This document shows, in pieces, positions 44,651 through 53,607 of a DNA stretch of 64,000 nucleotides (positions are counted from its first letter, which is position 1; every line of letters begins with the position of its first letter). The notes beneath the pieces are model-generated. The model worked only from the letters and a program-made list of their open reading frames with translations, was not told where the DNA came from and did no database searches. The position numbers and the translations under genes were made by a program. Location of the stretch: assembly GCF_017357385.1 (NCBI RefSeq), contig NZ_CP071632.1, positions 3,353,501 through 3,417,500 on the forward strand, read 5' to 3'. Source of the DNA: Rhizobium sp. NZLR1 (lineage in GTDB: Bacteria > Pseudomonadota > Alphaproteobacteria > Rhizobiales > Rhizobiaceae).

Positions 44651-45964
44651 ATGGCCGAAATGGTAAAATCAACGACATCGAGCGGACCGCGAACGGCGGA
44701 AGCCAGTCCGGTGACCCGCTTCTTCCGTGCCACCGAGATCGACACCCGTCTGCTCGGCATGATCGGCGCGCTCATCATCATCTGGATCGGCTTCCACATC
44801 ATCACCGGCGGCCTGTTTCTGACCCCGCGCAATCTCTGGAACCTCTCGGTCCAGACGACCGACATCGCCGTGATGACGACGGGCATGGTGCTGATCATCG
44901 TCACCCGCAACATCGACCTGTCGGTCGGTTCCGTGCTCGGCCTCTGCGGCATGATCATGGGCGTGACCCAGGCCAAGATCCTGCCGGAATATATCGGCTT
45001 CGACAGCCCCTTCACCTGGGCGATCACGCTTCTGGTCGGTCTCATCGCCGGCGGCCTGATCGGCACCTTCCAGGGCATGATCATCGCCTTCCTGAACGTT
45101 CCCTCCTTCATCGTCACCCTCGGCGGCCTGCTCGTCTGGCGCGGCGCGACCTGGCTTGTGACCAGCGGCCAGACGGTTGCGCCGATGGACCAGACCTTCC
45201 GCATCATGGGCGGCGGCGCAGAGGGCTCGATCGGCGCCACCTGGAGCTGGATCGTCGGCATCGCCGCCTGCCTCTTCGTCGTGGCCAGCATTATCGGCTC
45301 GCGCCGGCAGCGCCGCCGCTTCGGCTTTCCGCGCCGGCCGATATGGGCTGAATATTTCCTCGCCACCCTCAGCTGCGTGCTGATCCTCGGCGCCGTCTCT
45401 ATCGCCAACAGCTATTACTGGCCGATCAACATCGCCAAGAAATATGCCGAGGCCAACAATATTCCCTGGCCCGAAACCGGCCTGGATATTCCCTACGGCA
45501 TCGCCGTGCCGGTGCTGATCGCCATCGTCGTCGGCATCATCATGACCTTCATCGCCACACGGCTGCGCTTCGGCCGCTATGTCTTTGCGATCGGCGGCAA
45601 CCCCGAGGCGGCGGAGCTCGCCGGCATCAAGACCCGCTGGGTGACCGTGCGCATCTTCGCGCTGATGGGCATTTTGGCGGCAATCGCAGCCGCGATTTCC
45701 ACCGCCCGCCTCAACGCCGCAACCAACTCGCAGGGCACGCTCGACGAGCTTTACACCATCGCCGCCGCCGTTATCGGCGGGACGTCGCTGGCGGGCGGCA
45801 CCGGCACGATTGCCGGCGCCATGCTCGGCGCGCTCGTCATGCAATCGCTGCAATCCGGCATGGTTCTCGCGCATGTCGACACACCGCTGCAGAGCGTCGT
45901 CGTCGGCACCGTCCTCGTCGTGGCGGTCTGGCTCGACACCGTCTATCGCTCCCGTGCCAAGTGA
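44651..45964 (+). CDS. xylH: Xylose-type ABC transporter permease
   Basis: The 437-residue polytopic protein has the class motif [22 protein letters not shown] (about 86-107) and the later [19 protein letters not shown], which mark the XylH/RbsC family. Its length is greater than the usual 390 because of a loop near residues 215-280. It lies 260 bases after xylF and 14 bases before the ATPase gene. Confidence 0.9.
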   Translation: MAEMVKSTTSSGPRTAEASPVTRFFRATEIDTRLLGMIGALIIIWIGFHIITGGLFLTPRNLWNLSVQTTDIAVMTTGMVLIIVTRNIDLSVGSVLGLCGMIMGVTQAKILPEYIGFDSPFTWAITLLVGLIAGGLIGTFQGMIIAFLNVPSFIVTLGGLLVWRGATWLVTSGQTVAPMDQTFRIMGGGAEGSIGATWSWIVGIAACLFVVASIIGSRRQRRRFGFPRRPIWAEYFLATLSCVLILGAVSIANSYYWPINIAKKYAEANNIPWPETGLDIPYGIAVPVLIAIVVGIIMTFIATRLRFGRYVFAIGGNPEAAELAGIKTRWVTVRIFALMGILAAIAAAISTARLNAATNSQGTLDELYTIAAAVIGGTSLAGGTGTIAGAMLGALVMQSLQSGMVLAHVDTPLQSVVVGTVLVVAVWLDTVYRSRAK

Positions 45965-45978
45965 GAGGAGCCCTAAAC

Positions 45979-46761
<783 letters not shown>

Positions 46762-46792
46762 GCGCCGCAGGCGCCCCGCTAACGACAATCGA

Positions 46793-46824
46793 ACTCCGCC
46801 GCCCGCAAGGCCGGCGGAGTTTTT
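46793..46824 (+). terminator. Rho-independent terminator of the xyl-type operon
   Basis: ACTCCGCCG pairs with CGGCGGAGT around a GC-rich loop, followed by five T. Confidence 0.85.
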
Positions 46825-46964
46825 CGTTCAATCCGAAGGCTGACGAATAAAAACACGTGCCAAACCGCAAGCATCGGTATTTCTGAGAAATTCGCGATTG
46901 AAGCCGGCCGCAAGCTAGGCTAAGAACCACCCATCGGACAGGCGATTCAAACCGCCTTCGGCAT

Positions 46965-47041
46965 GCACCCGTAGCTCAGCTGGATAGAGTGTTGGATTCC
47001 GATTCCAAAGGTCACAGGTTCGAATCCTGTCGGGTGCGCCA
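46965..47041 (+). tRNA. tRNA-Arg, anticodon CCG
   Basis: The 77-base cloverleaf reads: acceptor GCACCCG with CGGGTGC, D-stem GCTC with GAGT (one G-T pair), anticodon stem TTGGA/TCCAA with loop TTCCGAT (anticodon CCG), T-arm ACAGG-TTCGAAT-CCTGT, discriminator G and encoded CCA. It reads the Arg codon CGG. DNA after its 3' end differs in character from DNA before it, as at island junctions. I found no second copy of the tRNA end within the window. Confidence 0.95.
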
Positions 47042-47065
47042 TTTTCTCTTTCTCTTGGCATCAGC

Positions 47066-47114
47066 GTGCACCAGCTTGGCAACAACGTGCACTCCGCTTG
47101 CCAACAGCATGCAC
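47066..47114. repeat. Three imperfect 21-22 base repeats after the tRNA
   Basis: GTGCAC or ATGCAC cores lie at 47066, 47087 and 47109, separated by GCTTGGCAACA-like spacers. The array is short and imperfect. It could be an integration-associated site or chance. Confidence 0.4.
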
Positions 47115-47299
47115 CGCACCCCGAATAATGCAGTTGAATCAACGGATGTACGGTATCTGTGCCATTCTGTAGTTCCGCTTTCGCGTAGGCTCCGTCTCCT
47201 GCCTCGATCACGTGCAAGCGGCACCTTTTTGCCTGTGGAGAGACGCGCAAGTGCGGTTACGTATCGGCGATCGATTTTACTCATTCAATGCGTCCGAAT

Positions 47300-47540
47300 G
47301 GCGGCAAACATATCGCAGCGGAATGGAGGTCTTTGCTTGCGGCGAGCCCGACTTGCGCCGAATGCAAGCGGCCGTGGGGTGATTCCCAAGCGGCCAGATC
47401 CCCGTTACAAATACACGTGGACGAAGGGGCATAAGCTACCGGTCTATCACGGCGGGACGGACGATATCTCAAACATTCAAGCTGAATGCTATGAGTGCAA
47501 TTTCGAAAAGAACGCCGGTGCATTAAAGCCCAGCCCATAA
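47300..47540 (+). pseudogene. HNH-nuclease-like remnant
   Basis: The plus strand reads SQRNGGLCL, then in a shifted frame TCAECKRPWGD, and back in the first frame HKLPVYHGGTDDISNIQAEC and YECNFEKNAG. CxxC pairs, 'HGGTDD-SNIQ' and 'C-x2-CN-x-EKN' are the zinc and metal pattern of HNH endonucleases. Frames change at least twice, so it is broken. The 183-residue open frame from 46989 starts inside the tRNA and is not a real gene. Confidence 0.4.
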
Positions 47541-47649
47541 CTGAAATGTGGAATACTTTCTGTCGCGAACTCCCATTCTTCGAGTGGGTTTTGCGACAAG
47601 GAGGTAGAGGAACGTTAGTGCTGGCGGTTGTCGTGTCGGTGCCGTGCTT

Positions 47650-48186
47650 CTATGCCATCAATCGAAATTTGCCGCCCTCTACGGCCTCGATCACCATGCT
47701 GAGCGTGTCGTGGCGGGCTTGTCCATCAGTAGATAGAACATGCTTCTCAAGCTCCTCTAGCGATGAGAACTGTTTATAAAGCGCAGTGATCGGTTCCGGG
47801 TCGGTCAACGTATCGCCACCACGTTCCTGGCAGCGAAGTATGGCCACGTCCAACGGCGGCCGCAAAACAACGTAGTGGAGGGGCGCGGTAATTGCCTTGA
47901 ACGATTGCAGAAACCAAGGACCGATTATACCGTCCACAACGACAAAATAGCCGCCCTTTGCGTAGCCTTCGGCAACACCTGCGAGCACATCCATGACCAC
48001 GGCGTTCTGTTCGTGCGCCTCGGGCAAATAGGGCGGGAGGGCACCGTTTTTGATGAAGTGCCAGAAGTCGTCAGAATGAAGATGAACCTTGGGCGAGCCG
48101 GGTTCTTCGGCAAGGGCCAGCGCCGTGGTGGTCTTCCCCGAACCGGGCGGTCCCGTAAGAATGAGTATTTCGCCTGCATTTTTCAT
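47650..48186 (-). CDS. Small P-loop kinase-like ATP-binding protein
   Basis: The protein has 178 residues. Walker A is ILTGPPGSGKTTTALAL (residues 7-23). A short segment HLHSDDFWHFI follows, with the aspartates expected in shikimate/gluconate-kinase-like proteins, then a YFVVVDGIIGPWFL Walker-B-like strand and a lid region with several Arg. It may phosphorylate a small molecule or, in this context, modify a toxin target. The start at 48186 has no good ribosome site; the frame continues to 48363. It lies in the island after the tRNA, convergent with nothing recognisable. Confidence 0.7.
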   Translation of the reverse strand: MKNAGEILILTGPPGSGKTTTALALAEEPGSPKVHLHSDDFWHFIKNGALPPYLPEAHEQNAVVMDVLAGVAEGYAKGGYFVVVDGIIGPWFLQSFKAITAPLHYVVLRPPLDVAILRCQERGGDTLTDPEPITALYKQFSSLEELEKHVLSTDGQARHDTLSMVIEAVEGGKFRLMA

Positions 48187-48381
48187 AATCTGGTTTCTAA
48201 TATCTAGTGTCGCAAATTCCCGATTAAAGCGACAGTTTTGCGACCTTGCAAAAACTGGCGTTCCGCTACAGATGAGTGCGTAGAATTCTTCACCAAGGCC
48301 GACGTTGAAGACATCCTCAAAACCTTCGTCATGAACCTCTTCCACGGCGGCTACGCGGCGCACGCTTGGCCCGATGACCGC

Positions 48382-49278
48382 TCATGCCTCCTCGCTGTGT
48401 TGCGGCAGGTGGCGATGCTGTTTGCTCTCCCAGGTCTCGATCAGAAATAGGGCGATCGAGCTTGCGGAATTGAGCGCCAGACGTGCGATGCGAGGATCGA
48501 TGCGGCGGAAGCCTTTCTCACGTCCATGGGCGTCGCCAGCATGGGTGCGCAGCGCACCGATGCCTTTGGTGACTGACGTAAGGCCGCCCAGCACCTGGCG
48601 GACATCTTGCTCGATCTCCGGAGGCAGATCGGTGCGGCCGGGCGAGAGGCTCAATGGTTCCTGCACGGCTTTGAGCAATCCGTCGATGTCGCGCTTTGGC
48701 GGCAGCGGCAATCCAAGTTCAATCAGGATCGAGCGACATACTGCCTCGACAAGCGAGCATGCTGCTGTGACCGCGTCTTCCGGGTCGGCGCTGATACTCG
48801 GGAGCGCTCGAGCGATTTCGATCTGCACGGTGTCAAAATCCAGCTTTTCGACCTTGCTGATGAATGGCTCGACGATAAGGCCAGCGCCGGGGCGCTCCAC
48901 CAAGTGTGCCGCACCACTGACAATGGTGACGGCTAGACCATCGGCTTCCAGTGCGGCGTTGACGTGCTGTCTGACCGCAACAGCCTTCTCAGGCGCGGAG
49001 AGATACTCGCGTGGATCACACACACGCAGGATAACCCGCTTCATTGCGTCACCGTCGTCCCATTGGCTGACGAGGTCACGTAGAAATTGGATCGTCGCAG
49101 GGACGCGTGAACTATTCCCGATGCGCATGTCGAGACTGCAGTCGAGAAACAATGCCTCGATCTTGGGGCCGCTCCGGTATATCCCGATCGGTTTGGTGAC
49201 ATCGCGCCCCTGCCCAGCGCCACCGGTTATGACGTCTGCAAGCGCCTTTACCACAAACGGAGAGAAGCGCCCGCTCAT
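48382..49278 (-). CDS. Abortive-infection (Abi-C) family protein with HEPN motif
   Basis: The protein has 298 residues. The C-terminal 120 residues match the abortive-infection C-terminal domain: VRQVLGGLTSVTKGIGALRT followed by HAGDAHGRE, then a last helix LALNSASSIALFLIETW. The pair R244 and H251 forms an R-x6-H motif, which is the RNase centre of HEPN folds. The N-terminal half (VVKALADVITGGAGQGRD, then a CDPREYL segment) may be a sensing domain. The start overlaps the upstream gene by four bases (ATGA), so the two proteins are made together. Family members abort growth on phage infection; activity here is inferred. Confidence 0.75.
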   Translation of the reverse strand: MSGRFSPFVVKALADVITGGAGQGRDVTKPIGIYRSGPKIEALFLDCSLDMRIGNSSRVPATIQFLRDLVSQWDDGDAMKRVILRVCDPREYLSAPEKAVAVRQHVNAALEADGLAVTIVSGAAHLVERPGAGLIVEPFISKVEKLDFDTVQIEIARALPSISADPEDAVTAACSLVEAVCRSILIELGLPLPPKRDIDGLLKAVQEPLSLSPGRTDLPPEIEQDVRQVLGGLTSVTKGIGALRTHAGDAHGREKGFRRIDPRIARLALNSASSIALFLIETWESKQHRHLPQHSEEA

Positions 49279-49925
49279 GCCGCCGACACCACTCGTCGAT
49301 CAAGGGCAAGACCGCCGATCCACTCGGCCCAGCATTTCACGAAGTGCAAGAAGGCTTCCTCGGTCGTGATCACCACCCTGTAGGTCTCAGCTTGGTCGCG
49401 TTGTTCCGGACTTTCCTCGTAACGCGAGAGGAAAGCCATATACATCATCTGATTTCCAGCGATCTCTTGGCCATCCTTGTCGAGATAGATGATGTTGCCA
49501 TGCGCTAGGGCGTTGCGGAGCACACGCAGCACCTCGCTGGCTTTACGTGTCTGGATCGTGTTCGCCTCCTCCGAGCGTGGATCGCAGCCGCCTGGATCCT
49601 GCCACCTATGCACCGTATCGACGTTGCTCATGATACGGGACTGTCGCCATTCTTGATCGTTCGGCGCTTTCCGCCAAAATGGCGCTTCCAGAAATTCCGC
49701 CCCCTCTAGGGCCTTCAGGTGTTTCACTAGGTCGCCATCGCGTTCGACATCGTGCAGAAAGTGACTGGTGCGCATGCGCTCAAACGGGATCGTAAGGACC
49801 GCGGACGCTGCCAAAAGGCCAAATGACCCTAGCAGACTATGTTCCCGCGCGGATGCCTCGAGCATTTCGATGAGCTCGAGCGCTCGGCGTGGATATTCGA
49901 TAGCAAATCGATCTGGTACCCCCAT
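49275..49925 (-). CDS. HEPN-domain protein, partner of the Abi-C protein
   Basis: The protein has 216 residues, mostly helical. The segment VLRVLRNALAHGNIIYLD contains R137-N-x3-H142, the canonical HEPN RNase motif. No N-terminal signal or membrane segment. I use the ATG at 49925, preceded by GGGGAGGGGAGG; an in-frame ATG at 49940 lacks a ribosome site. It is first in a two-gene operon with the Abi-C protein. Having two HEPN-type subunits in one operon suggests a heteromeric RNase or a toxin with a structurally related partner. Confidence 0.7.
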   Translation of the reverse strand: MGVPDRFAIEYPRRALELIEMLEASAREHSLLGSFGLLAASAVLTIPFERMRTSHFLHDVERDGDLVKHLKALEGAEFLEAPFWRKAPNDQEWRQSRIMSNVDTVHRWQDPGGCDPRSEEANTIQTRKASEVLRVLRNALAHGNIIYLDKDGQEIAGNQMMYMAFLSRYEESPEQRDQAETYRVVITTEEAFLHFVKCWAEWIGGLALDRRVVSAA

Positions 49926-50225
49926 GCCTCCCCTCCCCATGGATCATTAACCGGCGGCATATTTCGCAGCGAAAACTGGTTTGGCAATCGATATCCGCTC
50001 GGAACGACATCGACATCGCTATTTCGACGCCTGATATCCAAAAAAACCTTGTATTTGCCGGGCGAGCTCGGCAAGACGCGCAACCACATGGTCAGGTTTA
50101 TCGTCCGGGATTGGATGAAGAGGAACACCTATCTGCCGGTGCACCAACTGGATGAAGATGGCGATGTTGATGGATCTGCAGGAAACACGGTATCCATTGT
50201 TACCTCGCGGCCTGGCGGGGAAGCC
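49926..50225. other. Intergenic region upstream of the HEPN pair, 300 bases
   Basis: No gene is supported. A plus-strand frame runs across it, but it is antisense to the HEPN gene and not family-like. It should hold the HEPN operon promoter near 49930-50000, where AT content is higher. Confidence 0.35.
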
Positions 50226-50636
50226 CTATGGAGGCAGAATTATTACCTCTCTACCTGACTGCCTCCTCGCCATTCGAGCAAGGGTCGGCAAAAATTGCTC
50301 TTCAGTGAACTCTATGTCCAGCGTGACTCGAGGTGATCGGCGAATGCTTGGCTTGGCAAATTCCTCGAAATCATGACGCAATATTCGCTGTGGAGCGCCC
50401 CGGTCGCTCCATTCACGAACCCACCAGGCCCAAAAGTCAGCGGCCTGCAATGGGGCCACCTTCTTATCATTTTCGAATATCGGGGTATCGGCGTAACGAT
50501 CGCGAATGTCCTCCGGACGATGAAAAATGTATTCATTCCATAGGCGCTCAACGGACTTCCGATCGAACGTGTCATCCATATGAAATTGAACGACCTCGTC
50601 TAACGGTATCAACTTTTCCAGTTGCGGCCGCTCTAG

Positions 50637-51953
50637 CAGGCTGCTGAAATTCGCTCTGCGTTGGCGCAGTTGCTTGCTGTGGGTCTGATTTTTTTACAGA
50701 CTGGCTGTCGTGCGGTGGGATTTTGGCCGATTGAGGCGGGTTTTCTGGCCATATCGGCTTATTGATCTCCCTCAAGACACACTTCGCCCGTCGATCCGAT
50801 CAATTTGGGAAGGCGGATGATGTTGTACGCGACAAGGGCGAAGGTGAAGGCGGCCTTCACCTTGTCCAGTCCGCGCAGCTTGAGCTGCGCCAGCCCGGCC
50901 GTCGTCTTGACCCAGCCGAAGACTTCCTCGATCCGCTTGCGGCAGCGCAGGCTGATCGCATAGCCGGCACTTTGCGCCACCTCTGGCGGCACCGCCGTCT
51001 TGCGCACCTTGCCCGTCTTGCTCACCGTCCCATTGATCGCCACATGCGGCACGATCTTGCGAGCCTTCAACTCCTCGACGAAGGCTTCCGCGTCGTAGCC
51101 CTTGTCGGCGCCCAGCGTCGCCCCTTCGCCAAGGCCCTCGCTCAGTGCGCTCGCCGCATCCCGCTCGCCCGTGCCGGTCGCATGCGTCACCGCGCCGTCG
51201 ACCACAAGCCCGTTGCGGTTCTCCATCAGTGCGTGCCCCAGATAGGCTAAGCGGCTCTCCTGGCCATTGCCCTTGCGGTACAGACGCGCATCCGGGTCCG
51301 TCGTCGAGGCATGCGTCTTGTTCGAGCGCTTCTCCTTGCGAAAGTTGCGCTCGCCGTTGCGGCCATCCTCCGGCGGCTCATCCGAACCGTCCTTGGCCCG
51401 GAAGCTCTTCATCGAGGCAAACGCCTTCAGCATCGTGCCGTCGACCGAAAAATGCTCCGCACTCAACAGCCGCTTGACCGCAGGCTGCGAAAGCAACGCC
51501 GACAGGAAACCCTGGGCAACCTCCGTCGTCAGCAGCCGGTCCCGGTTCTTCGAAAACGACGAGGCATCCCAGACCGCATCGTCGATGCCAAGCCCGACGA
51601 ACCAGCGGAACAGCAGGTCGAACTCCAGCCGTTCCATCAGTTGACGCTCCGAGCGGATCGAATAGAGCATCTGCAGCAGCACCGCCCGCAGCATCCGCTC
51701 CGGCGCAATCGACGGCCGACCGGTGTTGGCATACAGCGCTGCAAACGATCCATCCAACGCCACAAACGAGGTGTTCACAAGTTCGCGCATCGCCCGAAGC
51801 GGATGCCGGGCCGGAACCCGTGCCTCAAGGTCGACATACGAAAACAGCGACCCCGTCCGATCATCCCCGCCGCGCATCCAAATTCCCTCGAAATCACTTG
51901 CAAGATGGAATCATGTGTCCAGCCCAAAAGCCAGTGGGTTTTTCAGCAGACTG
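50637..51953 (-). mobile_element. IS5-family insertion sequence, complete, 1317 bp
   Basis: Ends are CAGGCTGCTGAAA at 50637 and the inverse of CAGTCTGCTGAAA ending at 51953 (12 of 13 bases match). A 4-bp target duplication CTAG lies at 50633-50636 and 51954-51957. The element has one transposase gene and no passenger. Intact ends and duplication mean the insertion is recent. Confidence 0.9.
50759..51877 (-). CDS. IS5-family transposase
   Basis: The protein has 372 residues. The N-terminal helical domain (FSYVDLEARVPARHPLRAMR, then SERQLMERLEFDLLFRWFVG) is that of IS5-type transposases. The DDE residues are seen in FSVDGTMLKAFAS, LGADKGYDAEAF and RKRIEEVFGWVKT. The frame is intact, so the element is potentially active. 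It fills most of the element and reads toward 50637. Confidence 0.92.
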   Translation of the reverse strand: MRGGDDRTGSLFSYVDLEARVPARHPLRAMRELVNTSFVALDGSFAALYANTGRPSIAPERMLRAVLLQMLYSIRSERQLMERLEFDLLFRWFVGLGIDDAVWDASSFSKNRDRLLTTEVAQGFLSALLSQPAVKRLLSAEHFSVDGTMLKAFASMKSFRAKDGSDEPPEDGRNGERNFRKEKRSNKTHASTTDPDARLYRKGNGQESRLAYLGHALMENRNGLVVDGAVTHATGTGERDAASALSEGLGEGATLGADKGYDAEAFVEELKARKIVPHVAINGTVSKTGKVRKTAVPPEVAQSAGYAISLRCRKRIEEVFGWVKTTAGLAQLKLRGLDKVKAAFTFALVAYNIIRLPKLIGSTGEVCLEGDQ

Positions 51954-52468
51954 CTAGGTGGAATTTATCCATTAGGCACCGAAAAGCGATCCAATAATAG
52001 TTGGCAAGATCCCATTCGATCGCCGCACCAGGGATGTAAATTCGTCTTATTGCGCGATCAAACTCAGATCGATTGAAGCGTGCAGACATGAAAACGGGCA
52101 CATATTTGCTTATCACCGAATAGAAAAACCCTACTTCTTCTAATCTGTGGGTCATTTCCGTCATATGGAAATATCTATGTCTAGCCGCATCGATCCGGCC
52201 GAAGCGCTCTGTGAACAAACGCCATTCTTCAGAGAATTCTATCCAGTCTGTATCAGTAGCGATGCAGCCGCCGATGACGTAAGCATCGCGGTCCGGAGTA
52301 TAGCTCTCATCAATATAGGCATGCCAAGACAAGCTCTCTCCTATCAATCGAAAACCACCGCACTATCCCGCTCTTCCCGCAGCCCTCGTAAGATGACCTC
52401 ACCGAGTTTCCAAATCATCGATACCGACTGGCGGAGCAAGAGTGGAATGGCGGGTCAGCGGCGCGGTG

Positions 52469-52600
52469 GACAGGACACAAACGCATCGGCCGCTCGTCAA
52501 TATCTATCGGGCCAACGGTGAAGAGGTCGGCAAGACGCTGCTTCGGGAAGGCTTCGCGCGCACCTGGAGCCCGAGACATCGGAATGACTGGTGCGACTGA
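52469..52600 (+). pseudogene. Thermonuclease-like C-terminal remnant
   Basis: The plus-strand frame ends PLVNIYRANGEEVGKTLLRE, then GFARTWSPRHRNDWCD and TGA at 52598-52600. 'NG-EVG--LL-EG-AR-W' and the final 'WC' match the C-terminus of thermonuclease (SNase-like) proteins. Upstream the frame fades and no start exists, so only the end remains. Confidence 0.5.
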
Positions 52601-52639
52601 TAGCTCCGAGGACACCACCAACTGCAAAACCACCAGGCA

Positions 52640-53239
52640 TCAACCGCCGGCACTGTTTTTCGCATCTGGTTCGTCGGCATTTGGGAGGCCAGCTGTCCTA
52701 AACAGCGCCCAAATTCCTAAAATCAGTCCGGCCAGTGCAGGAACGCCCAAGACAACTCCAAAATAAATTTCCACTGGAAGGTCATGAATTCCAATAAATA
52801 GTTCCTGCGCAGCACACTTATCAGCCATGTACCCTTTGAAATGTTGACATTTTCCGGCGTCAGCGAACAAAAAGATAAGACCGTCAATAACAAACAGGAC
52901 ACTCAGGCAGATGCCCATGCCGCGAAACACTTTCACGCGACGCCTGAAAGACAATTCCGGTTTCGTTTTTTGAACGGACCACAGTAGCTTGCCGAGCAGG
53001 AAGCACGCAACCGTTCCGAGAAATTGGGCTATGATCAGGGCGAGTGTTTGGTCGATGACGGGCCTCACGATTTGGGCAGTGAGTGCTGCCATGAATGCCA
53101 CCAGCCCCAGTATTGAAACTACTGACGCCCACGTAACCCCGTCGCGTGTTACAACTGCACGGTAAAGACCATAAGACGCCCAGACAGTCATGGCTATGGG
53201 AATGGGGCCGATGGGCCAAGGAAACGAGAGATCAACCAT
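52640..53239 (-). CDS. Polytopic membrane protein, unknown
   Basis: The protein has 199 residues with hydrophobic segments at about 8-28, 37-58, 65-85, 105-125 and 150-175. A loop between the fourth and fifth (AGKCQHFKGYMADKCAAQ) has two Cys that could form a disulfide. A GTG or ATG near 53260 is in frame upstream; the ATG at 53239 gives the more natural N-terminus VDLSFPWPIGPI. No family recognised. It is the last gene before the small frame at 53344. Confidence 0.6.
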   Translation of the reverse strand: MVDLSFPWPIGPIPIAMTVWASYGLYRAVVTRDGVTWASVVSILGLVAFMAALTAQIVRPVIDQTLALIIAQFLGTVACFLLGKLLWSVQKTKPELSFRRRVKVFRGMGICLSVLFVIDGLIFLFADAGKCQHFKGYMADKCAAQELFIGIHDLPVEIYFGVVLGVPALAGLILGIWALFRTAGLPNADEPDAKNSAGG

Positions 53240-53343
53240 GCCCTGACTATGCCTGATCACATGCTTTATTCAACCTCAAAGTGCGTTAGGGACAAGCAAG
53301 ACCGGACGTCCGTCGTAGCGGTTGGTTGGACCGGGTGAAGCGT

Positions 53344-53469
53344 CTAGTTGATCTTCAGCCAGTGCCTCAACGCTGATACAGCCCCGTCACTGGCATAGGC
53401 CACGATACCGCCGACAGTCGGGCCGGCGAAGGTGATCAGCCCTGAGATCCCGACCCCGAGAGCTTTCAT
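53344..53469 (-). CDS. Possible 41-residue small protein
   Basis: A short minus-strand frame from ATG at 53469 reads KALGVGISGLITFAGPTVGG and then IVAYASDGAVSALRHWLKIN before TAG. GAGGAACAGG precedes the ATG. It has one hydrophobic segment and a basic end, which would suit a small membrane peptide. It could be chance; I list it because start, ribosome site and amphipathic pattern agree. Confidence 0.4.
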   Translation of the reverse strand: MKALGVGISGLITFAGPTVGGIVAYASDGAVSALRHWLKIN

Positions 53470-53607
53470 CCTGTTCCTCTCATCCAAAGCCGGCGGCGCG
53501 GCTGGCACTACCGGTGGAATGCTGATGCATGTTTATTAGACATTCGTGAACTACGCGGCAAAGTGATGTATAGTGGCTAGGGAGAATTCATGTCGGGGAA
53601 CTAAGAC

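Larger units (their letters stand above)
50226..52332 (-). pseudogene. DUF3800 gene interrupted by an IS5-type element
   Basis: The 5' part (52332 down to 51954) reads SWHAYIDESYTPDRDAYVIG, the N-terminal motif of DUF3800 with the first Asp. It ends ...MDKFHL at the CTAG target site. The 3' part (50632 down to 50226) continues ERPQLEKLIPLDEVVQFHMDD and holds VAPLQAADFWAWWVREW, the C-terminal DUF3800 motif with LQ-x2-D. Removing the element and one CTAG copy restores one frame of about 261 residues. DUF3800 proteins have an RNase-H-like fold and occur in defence islands. It begins at a TTG (52332) after AGGAGAG. It is inactive while the element is in place. Confidence 0.85.

Noticed and set aside
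46989..47540. A 183-residue open frame starting inside the tRNA
   Set aside because: The start lies in the tRNA-Arg and the N-terminal half is not protein-like. Only the 3' HNH-like part is kept, as a remnant.
49839..50258. A 139-residue plus-strand frame
   Set aside because: It is partly antisense to the HEPN gene, shows no family pattern, and has no ribosome site.
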